Shown piece by piece: positions 49,325 to 54,619 of a DNA stretch of 54,619 nucleotides (positions are counted from its first letter, which is position 1; every line of letters begins with the position of its first letter). The DNA is from Clostridiales bacterium (GTDB taxonomy: Bacteria > Bacillota > Clostridia > Oscillospirales > Acutalibacteraceae). The notes beneath the pieces are model-generated. The model was not told the origin of the DNA. It searched no databases and saw nothing but the letters and a program-made list of their open reading frames with translations. The stretch is taken from positions 1 to 54,619 of the forward strand of contig JAHZIE010000005.1 in NCBI GenBank assembly GCA_019419895.1, read 5' to 3'. A program made the translations under genes and the position numbers.

Positions 49325-49540
49325 ACCGGACTGACACAAGAGCACTGCCTTGCCGGCCCCTTTCGCCAGTATACTAAAATATCCGCCGCTTGCCCTCCTG
49401 TCCTGCCGCCCTCAAGCAGTTCTTCGTTTTTTGAGCGCCTTCTTTTCCGTGGAGCCTCGGTTGCATGAAGAGAGCTTTGCAACCGACGCCCCCTATACCG
49501 GAAAAAAGCGTCGAATGCCGCTTGTATTCAGTCAAAAGAA
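49325..49540. other. Intergenic, no gene seen
   Basis: About 215 nt between the URO-D-like gene and the ABM terminator. The frame at 49350-49592 lacks an RBS and overlaps the terminator. Confidence 0.4.
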
Positions 49541-49590
49541 AAAAGGAAGCCGCCCTTTCCTGGCCGGTTCGGCGCCTACGGCTTCCAGAT
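49541..49590 (-). terminator. Terminator of the ABM-domain gene
   Basis: GGAAGCCG (49545-49552) pairs with CGGCTTCC (49579-49586). On the minus strand the hairpin is followed by TTTTTTCTTTTG, downstream of the stop at 49656. Confidence 0.65.
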
Positions 49591-49655
49591 GAATTTTCCT
49601 CTCTTCTCCATCATTTTCCTTGCACTGGATAGGCAGTCCAATGATAAGATACGGT

Positions 49656-49985
49656 TTATTCTCTGATAAATTTCTCATCCCTCAAATTTTCCTGTCTATC
49701 CTCCGAAAGATACCGCTCTACCTTCATATGGAGATCATATTTTTCCCTCAGCTGTATAATTCTCTCCATAATAGGGGAAGAATGGTGCAAATCAAGGGAC
49801 TGCTGATCCTCCCAGCAGTCAATCAAAAGCACAGTATCCGGATCATCCATAGGGAAAAAATATTCATAGCGCAGATTTCCCTTTTCAGAACGGATAGCGG
49901 CAACCATCCCGCTGGACACCATTTCTTCCGCGAATTTTCTGGCGCTTCCCTTCCTGCCTCTGTAATAAATATTGACGGTAATCAT
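49656..49985 (-). CDS. Antibiotic biosynthesis monooxygenase (ABM)-domain protein
   Basis: 109 residues from ATG 49985 (GGAGGCTGGGGG). The ferredoxin-like ABM fold reads MITVNIYYRGRKGSARKFAE, EMVSSGMVAAIRSEKGNLRY, EYFFPMDDPDTVLLIDCWED and QQSLDLHHSS, with the WED/H-H pattern typical of YgiN/HmoB-like quinol or heme monooxygenases. Such small proteins dimerise. The substrate cannot be assigned. Transcribed alone. Confidence 0.82.
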   Translation of the reverse strand: MITVNIYYRGRKGSARKFAEEMVSSGMVAAIRSEKGNLRYEYFFPMDDPDTVLLIDCWEDQQSLDLHHSSPIMERIIQLREKYDLHMKVERYLSEDRQENLRDEKFIRE

Positions 49986-50049
49986 CCCCCAGCCTCCTCT
50001 TCTTTTACGTCCGATATTATTTTATCACGTCTTTTAAGGGTTGAAAACG

Positions 50050-50084
50050 GCCGCCCACCCCGCTGGCAAAGCAGGATGGGCGGC
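50050..50084 (-). terminator. Terminator of the galK-galT operon
   Basis: GCCGCCCA (50050-50057) pairs with TGGGCGGC (50077-50084), with a small inner helix. On the minus strand it ends CGTTTTC. About 37 nt past the galT stop. Confidence 0.65.
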
Positions 50085-50120
50085 GTTATTTATTTTTCAG
50101 AAAAGAGATTATCCTTCCCA

Positions 50121-51101
50121 TCACTTTTTCTGTGACTGTTCCATGTATTTGCGGTAGGCCGCGCGTAGTTCCTCCGCCTTTTCCTCAGGAGCGGTGGGAT
50201 TGCAGTGGGCCCACACGCCCGTCTCGCTGGAAGCGTTAAATTTCTGTTTGTCCGCGGAACGCATGGGAGGATAGTACTCAATATGAAAATGGTAATAATC
50301 TGAAGTATCCTTCCCGTTAACAGGCGCATTGTGCATGCACATCATGTAGGGAAAATGATAGTCAAAGAGGCTGTCATACATTCCCGTTACCTGCTGCATA
50401 GTCAGCCCCAGGGCATTTTTTTCTTCTTCGGAAAGCTGGGTGATATTCTGCTTGTGAGAATTGGAGAATATATATACGCCGTAAGGATATTCGCAGAAAT
50501 AGGGCAGAACAACGGTGAAATATTCATTTTTGAAAATCACGCGCTTTTTGAATTCCAGTTCATTTTTCAGCAGATCGCAGAAAAGACATTCCCCCGTCTT
50601 TTCCTTATACTCCTTGGAGGATTCCAGCTCCAGCTGTATTTTCTTCGGCATTTTGCTGTAGCCGTAAATCTGCCCGTGAGGGTGGGGCATGGTAACGCCC
50701 ACCACGTCGCCCCTGTTTTCAAAAATAAACACATACTTGATTTTTTCATCCGACGAGATGACGGAAAACCTCTCGCACCAAAGATCCACCAGTTTTCTCA
50801 GGTGAGCCTCTGTAAGATCGCACAGGGTAGCCGTATGGCTCGGGGAATAAAGGATCACCTCACATTTTCCATAAGCCGGCGCCGCCTGAAAGAAATCGGT
50901 GGCCACATCGTCAATGGGAGGCGGGTTTTGTGAAAGAGCGGGAAAATCATTGTCATACTCATACACATCAAAATGATCCGGAACCTTCCCCGACCCAGGG
51001 CAGAAGGGACACCAATCCTTTGGCATCTGCGGCCGCGCCTGCCTGTTAGACGCCACCATAACCCAATCCTTTATCAATGGATGCCATCTTAATTCAGCCA
51101 T
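50121..51101 (-). CDS. galT: Galactose-1-phosphate uridylyltransferase
   Basis: 326 residues from ATG 51101. The frame extends to 51131, but MAELRWHPLIKDWVMVASNR is the usual GalT start. Zinc site CPFCPGSG near residue 32. HIT-type active site GVTMPHPHGQIYGY near residue 140, where HPHGQ is the uridylylated-histidine motif. Second CLFCDLL motif, and the C-terminal YYHFHIEYYPPMRS. It swaps UMP between UDP-glucose and galactose-1-phosphate in the Leloir pathway. It follows galK by 59 nt on the minus strand. galE and galM are not in the window. Confidence 0.94.
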   Translation of the reverse strand: MAELRWHPLIKDWVMVASNRQARPQMPKDWCPFCPGSGKVPDHFDVYEYDNDFPALSQNPPPIDDVATDFFQAAPAYGKCEVILYSPSHTATLCDLTEAHLRKLVDLWCERFSVISSDEKIKYVFIFENRGDVVGVTMPHPHGQIYGYSKMPKKIQLELESSKEYKEKTGECLFCDLLKNELEFKKRVIFKNEYFTVVLPYFCEYPYGVYIFSNSHKQNITQLSEEEKNALGLTMQQVTGMYDSLFDYHFPYMMCMHNAPVNGKDTSDYYHFHIEYYPPMRSADKQKFNASSETGVWAHCNPTAPEEKAEELRAAYRKYMEQSQKK

Positions 51102-51160
51102 ATCTCCAAGCTTCCTTTCCTCATCTATCAATCAATATCTATCAGCAGCTATATTCTTTA

Positions 51161-52459
51161 TCAATCCCGCTCCAGCCGGATGGTTCCAACCGGACGAATG
51201 GAAAGAACATAACAGGATCCCTCTCCAAAGAGAGACTCCACCATTCCTTTATATTCCTCCACCATTTCATTCGGGACAAAGGCCTGCATCGTCCCGGCAA
51301 ACCCTCCGCCGTGGACTCTCCAAGCACCCTTGCCTTTCAGCAGCCTCTCGCTCGCGGCAATTCCCAGAGGGATTCCCTGGGAAGATGGTTTTTTCAAGCT
51401 GTAGGCGTTTTGGAGATACATAAAGGAGGACTGTCCCGACTGGATGATCAATTTCTTAAAGGTGTCAAAATCCTTCCGGCGGAGGGCGTCGGCCTCCTCC
51501 AAAGCGATGCGGTTGTCACTGAAAAAGTGGATAGCGCGCAGAATGGCGCGATCGCTGAGTTTACCCCGCAGCCGGCCCAGGCTGGAGAAAAATTCCTCCT
51601 CGTCCACTTCACGGAGGACCGTCTTGCCGAAATAAGCGGCGACGCCCCGCATCTCTTCTCCAATAGAAGCATAGTCTCCAGTAAGATCGGCATGATCTCC
51701 CTTGGTGTCGACAATCACCAGGGAATGACCACAATGGGAAAAGTCAAAATCCACCTTGGACACCAGCGGTTTTTCCGGATCGGCAAAGTCAATGGATACA
51801 AAGCCGCCCACAGCGCACGCCGTCTGATCCATCAGGCCGCAGGGTTTTCCAAAATAGGCATTCTCCGCAAACTGCGCGTTCTTTGCCAGAGTAACGGGAT
51901 CAATCCTTCCCCCGTTATACAAATGGTTCAGGATATTCCCCAAAAGCACCTCAAAAGCCGCGGAAGAGGACAGGCCAGAGCCTTTCAGGACATTGGAGGT
52001 GGTGTAAGCGTCAAATCCTCCCTTTTGAAAGCCCCTGCGTTCAAAACCCGCGCAGGTACCACGGATTAAAGCCGCGGAGGTATTTTTCTCCGCCGGAACG
52101 GCATCCAATTCATCCGCTCGAACCGTATCGGGGGCAAACCCCTCCGACTTCACCGTGATGACACCGGTATCATTCTTCGTTACAACCGCAATCACATCCA
52201 GGTTGACGCCGGCAGCCAGCACCCTGCCATGCTGGTGGTCGGTATGGTTCCCCCCCACTTCGGTGCGCCCAGGCGTACTGAACAGACATACTTCCCTTTC
52301 CCCGGGATCTCCAAAAATTTCGCAATAGCGGTCAAGAGCCGCCAGATAGCGTTGCGCCTGCTTCCGGGCGCCAGCCTCATCCGTGCAGTACAGATACTTT
52401 AGCATCCCCGCGTAGAGGCCGCTGGTCAAATCCTTCCTCAGCTGTGCAATTGTCGCCAT
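51161..52459 (-). CDS. galK: Galactokinase
   Basis: 432 residues from ATG 52459 (AAGGCGGGGATC); the frame is open to 52555 but has no RBS there. GHMP kinase signature motifs are FSTPGRTEVGGNHTDHQHGR near residue 60 and the ATP loop VLKGSGLSSSAAFEVLLGNI near residue 155. GKPCGLMDQTACAVGGFVSI carries the catalytic Asp region, and WRVHGGGFAGTMQAFVP is motif 3. It phosphorylates galactose at C1. First gene of the galK-galT operon and divergent from the AraC regulator and GH2 gene, so the locus is one galactoside-use regulon. Confidence 0.95.
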   Translation of the reverse strand: MATIAQLRKDLTSGLYAGMLKYLYCTDEAGARKQAQRYLAALDRYCEIFGDPGEREVCLFSTPGRTEVGGNHTDHQHGRVLAAGVNLDVIAVVTKNDTGVITVKSEGFAPDTVRADELDAVPAEKNTSAALIRGTCAGFERRGFQKGGFDAYTTSNVLKGSGLSSSAAFEVLLGNILNHLYNGGRIDPVTLAKNAQFAENAYFGKPCGLMDQTACAVGGFVSIDFADPEKPLVSKVDFDFSHCGHSLVIVDTKGDHADLTGDYASIGEEMRGVAAYFGKTVLREVDEEEFFSSLGRLRGKLSDRAILRAIHFFSDNRIALEEADALRRKDFDTFKKLIIQSGQSSFMYLQNAYSLKKPSSQGIPLGIAASERLLKGKGAWRVHGGGFAGTMQAFVPNEMVEEYKGMVESLFGEGSCYVLSIRPVGTIRLERD

Positions 52460-52630
52460 ATCATGATCCCCGCCTTTTCTGGACGTCACCCTTGAGCAGA
52501 ACGCGTCTCGCTTTCTTCCTGCTTCCGGCAACCTCCTATATTCCGCAAAAAACAATTTTCCTTATTTTTTAGCATAATATGATTTTCCTTCCGGCACAAC
52601 TGGAAAAAGTGTAATTTATATGGATTTATG

Positions 52631-52647
52631 TTGCAATTGCCTTGCAA
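52631..52647. promoter_or_regulatory. Direct repeat TTGCAA operator candidate in the gal/AraC intergenic region
   Basis: TTGCAA at 52631-52636 and again at 52642-52647, 11 bp apart (about one helical turn), with the second copy forming the -35 of the AraC promoter. TTGCAA is itself palindromic, so the pair could bind a regulator such as the adjacent AraC protein. Confidence 0.4.
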
Positions 52648-52670
52648 CTTTTTTCATCTTGCCCTATACT
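52642..52670 (+). promoter_or_regulatory. Promoter of the AraC-family gene at 52707
   Basis: TTGCAA (52642-52647), a 17-nt spacer and TATACT (52665-52670), 36 nt before the start. Confidence 0.65.
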
Positions 52671-52706
52671 TAAATATATCGCAGGTACAGGACAGGGGGC
52701 GGTTTT

Positions 52707-53555
52707 ATGACAGAGAATCCTTTTAAATATTCCTACAAAACACAGACGTCCAGCAGCGTCGGTCTTTCTGTTTACAACAGCGGGTTTCAAATGTGCGAGG
52801 GCGGGCACAGCTGGGGCCCGGGGATGCGGGATCATTATCTAATCCACCATGTCGCCTCTGGAAAAGGGACTTATACAGTGGGCAGCCAAACCTATCAGAT
52901 TGCCGCCGGAGACACCTTTCTGGTTTATCCCTCCACCCTCGTCTCCTACCAGGCTGACAGCAAGGAGCCCTGGGAATATTACTGGGTGGGCTTTAACGGC
53001 AACCAGGCCGCTTTTTTGATCAACCAGACCGATTTCACCCTGGAATCTCCCGTCATCCATACTGATTTTGGGGAATCCCTACGCCGGGAGCTTTACGCGG
53101 TTTATGAGGCCCATGGAAGCGCGCGGCACAATATCGCCAACATGACCGGCCACCTTTATCTTGCTCTGGGCCTGTTGATCGAAGCCTCTTCCGCTCCCTA
53201 TTCCGTCACTCAGGGGCAGCTGTATGTGGATAACGCCATCCGCTTTATTTCCCACAACTATTCCCGCCGCATTGACGTTTCCGATATCGCCCATAATGTA
53301 GGAATCAGCCGCAGCAATCTGTTCCGTGCCTTTTTAAAATATGCCATGATGTCTCCCAACCAATACCTGACCCTCTTCCGCGTCAACATGGCCTGTGATC
53401 TTCTTTTAGAGGGGAAATTGTCCGTTTCCCAGGTAGCCAGCTCTGTAGGATACGAGGATCAGATGTATTTTTCACGGGTGTTTAAAAAAATTAAAGGGGT
53501 TTCCCCCAGAGCTTTTATGCTTTCCCATATGCAGGATAAAAAAAACAGCGGTTAG
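52707..53555 (+). CDS. AraC-family transcriptional regulator of the galactoside locus
   Basis: 282 residues from ATG 52707 (AGGGGGCGG). The N-terminal AraC_binding cupin reads HSWGPGMRDHYLIHHVASGK, TYQIAAGDTFLVYPSTLVSY and PWEYYWVGFNGNQAAFLINQ, the layout of MsmR-like sugar activators. The C-terminal HTH pair is RIDVSDIAHNVGISRSNLFR and SVSQVASSVGYEDQMYFSRV. It sits between galK-galT (divergent) and a GH2 beta-galactosidase (130 nt downstream), so it most likely activates them in response to a galactoside. Confidence 0.92.
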   Translation: MTENPFKYSYKTQTSSSVGLSVYNSGFQMCEGGHSWGPGMRDHYLIHHVASGKGTYTVGSQTYQIAAGDTFLVYPSTLVSYQADSKEPWEYYWVGFNGNQAAFLINQTDFTLESPVIHTDFGESLRRELYAVYEAHGSARHNIANMTGHLYLALGLLIEASSAPYSVTQGQLYVDNAIRFISHNYSRRIDVSDIAHNVGISRSNLFRAFLKYAMMSPNQYLTLFRVNMACDLLLEGKLSVSQVASSVGYEDQMYFSRVFKKIKGVSPRAFMLSHMQDKKNSG

Positions 53556-53684
53556 GCGGCCGGTTTTCTGTCTTTTTGCCCCGGCAAGTTGTACCCGCCG
53601 TCGGCCTGTTTCTCCGGCGATTTCCGTCAGGATTGAATCTTTAATTTTATATGAAACAAAAAATAAAAAATGGAGGTATTTACT

Positions 53685-54619
53685 ATGATCCCAAGACAGG
53701 AATATCCACGTCCCCAGTTTGTCCGTGAGCGGTGGCAAAACCTCAACGGCCCATGGGAATTCGAGTTTGACTTCGGCAACTCCGGTGTGGAGCGGAAGCT
53801 TTTTGAACAAGGGGAGTTTTCAAAAAACATTACCGTTCCCTTCTGCCCGGAGAGCGACCTCTCCGGCATCGGGTACCGGGATTTTATCAACGGCGTATGG
53901 TACCGCAAAAAGGTGGACATTCAGCCCGGAGGACAGCGGGTGATCCTTCATTTTGGAGCGGTGGATTACCTGTGCCGCGTATGGGTGAACGGTCTCGAGG
54001 CCGGAACCCACTCGGGAGGCTATGCCTCTTTCCAGTTTGACATCACCGACCAGTGCCGCGGCGGGGAAAATACCATCGTCGTCTACGCGGAGGATCATGT
54101 CCGCGATCCCCACCAGGCCCGGGGCAAGCAGTCGGAGCTTTATGCCTCCCACGGATGTGATTACACCCGCACCACTGGCATCTGGCAGACCGTATGGCTG
54201 GAATATGTCCCTCAAACCTATATCAGACAGACAAAAATTATCACCGACGATAAGAATCCCTCCGTCTCAGTATCGGTAGAGCTCTGCGGCCCCATCGAGG
54301 GGATCCAAATCCGCCTTACAGCCTTCTATGAGGGGAATAAAATGGGAACCGTCTCCGCCGTTGCTTCAGGCGCCAGCACCTCCCTTTTCCTGCCACTAAA
54401 GGAGCTTCATCTCTGGGAGCCGGGCCGCGGACGGCTTTATGACATTTCCTATGAGCTTTTGAAGGATGGCGCCGTCCTGGATCATGCGTCCGGCTATTTC
54501 GGTATCCGCACCATTCTCCTTCAGGACGGAAAAATCCTGCTGAACCATAAGCCTGTTTTCCAGCGTCTTGTGCTGGATCAGGGCTTTTATCCGGATGGCG
54601 TCTGCACAGCGCCCACCGA
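53685..54619 (+). CDS. Glycoside hydrolase family 2 beta-galactosidase/beta-glucuronidase (3' truncated by window edge)
   Basis: An open frame of 311 residues from ATG 53685 (TGGAGG 7 nt upstream) with no stop before the window end. The N-terminal jelly-roll sugar-binding domain is EYPRPQFVRERWQNLNGPWE, FGAVDYLCRVWVNGLEAGTH and SGGYASFQFDITDQC. The middle Ig-like domain starts near residue 180. The chain ends at LVLDQGFYPDGVCTAPT, the entry to the TIM barrel, so the catalytic Glu residues lie outside. No signal peptide, so cytosolic. Downstream of an AraC regulator and beside galK-galT, it probably splits beta-galactosides to galactose. Confidence 0.9.
   Translation, partial: MIPRQEYPRPQFVRERWQNLNGPWEFEFDFGNSGVERKLFEQGEFSKNITVPFCPESDLSGIGYRDFINGVWYRKKVDIQPGGQRVILHFGAVDYLCRVWVNGLEAGTHSGGYASFQFDITDQCRGGENTIVVYAEDHVRDPHQARGKQSELYASHGCDYTRTTGIWQTVWLEYVPQTYIRQTKIITDDKNPSVSVSVELCGPIEGIQIRLTAFYEGNKMGTVSAVASGASTSLFLPLKELHLWEPGRGRLYDISYELLKDGAVLDHASGYFGIRTILLQDGKILLNHKPVFQRLVLDQGFYPDGVCTAPT

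Noticed and set aside
1..54619. CRISPR arrays, tRNA/rRNA genes, insertion sequences, prophage genes or attachment sites
   Set aside because: No spaced repeats, cloverleaf sequences, transposase- or integrase-like proteins were recognised.

Overview
The window looks like a chromosomal segment of a low-to-moderate GC Gram-positive anaerobe of the Clostridia, most likely a Lachnospiraceae-type gut bacterium. The reasons are strong AGGAGG-type ribosome binding sites, frequent TTG/GTG starts, a SecA ending in a SEC-C zinc motif, a paired NifU-like/GGGtGRT locus, a membrane pyrophosphatase, a FeoAB/DtxR locus and AraC-controlled sugar genes. This is inference from gene content; no rRNA or tRNA gene is visible. 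All calls come from reading the sequence, without database searches.

Layout. (1) 1-7308: the distal part of a surface polysaccharide (capsule/exopolysaccharide) cluster on the + strand: CapF C-terminus, UDP-GlcNAc 2-epimerase, GT4, a frameshifted O-antigen polymerase/ligase, GT2, a Wzx flippase and a LicD transferase. (2) 7560-10225: an AT-rich GNAT gene, a DUF11-repeat protein and a GNAT-like acyltransferase-domain protein. (3) 10599-14850: secA, a small membrane protein and a HAD phosphatase. (4) 15013-16742: NifU-like scaffold protein plus GGGtGRT protein, an uncharacterised two-gene operon. (5) 17021-23094: three genes or gene groups preceded by strong promoters and long leaders with intrinsic terminators (a Nim/PNPOx-family gene followed by a MATE transporter, a YbhN-like flippase, and hppA). 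The last two leaders begin with the same small structured RNA motif. (6) 23482-35699: mostly minus-strand genes: a beta-helix protein, an SsuA-type ABC transporter, a P-loop kinase, a DUF2156/SGNH pair, and a NahK-type sugar kinase with a nucleotidyltransferase. A PaaI-type thioesterase lies here on the + strand. (7) 36041-41362: an ECF sigma/anti-sigma pair, a small DUF2007-like protein, prs, a decayed thioesterase and mutY. (8) 41716-49985: FAD oxidoreductase, feoAB with a divergent DtxR-family regulator, an AraC regulator divergent from a uroporphyrinogen-decarboxylase-like protein, and a small ABM monooxygenase. (9) 50121-54619: galK-galT divergent from an AraC regulator, followed by a GH2 beta-galactosidase that runs off the window end.

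How it fits together. The cluster start makes and polymerises a surface glycan, with UDP-L-FucNAc-type precursor enzymes, two glycosyltransferases, a polymerase, a flippase and a LicD decoration enzyme. The end of the window is a beta-galactoside use locus: GH2 hydrolysis, then the Leloir enzymes GalK and GalT. The NahK/nucleotidyltransferase pair would salvage N-acetylhexosamines.

The most novel signal is the repeated leader element at 19195-19246 and 20788-20837. Both copies have a closing stem, an almost invariant 15-nt block and a second stem whose sequence differs but still pairs. Each sits at the predicted transcript 5' end and is followed by an intrinsic terminator. This is a candidate riboswitch or attenuator class shared by a YbhN-like flippase and a proton pyrophosphatase. 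Other notable points are a canonical -1 slippery heptamer exactly at the frameshift in the polymerase gene, a 40-bp perfect palindrome after the beta-helix gene, and the GGGtGRT operon.
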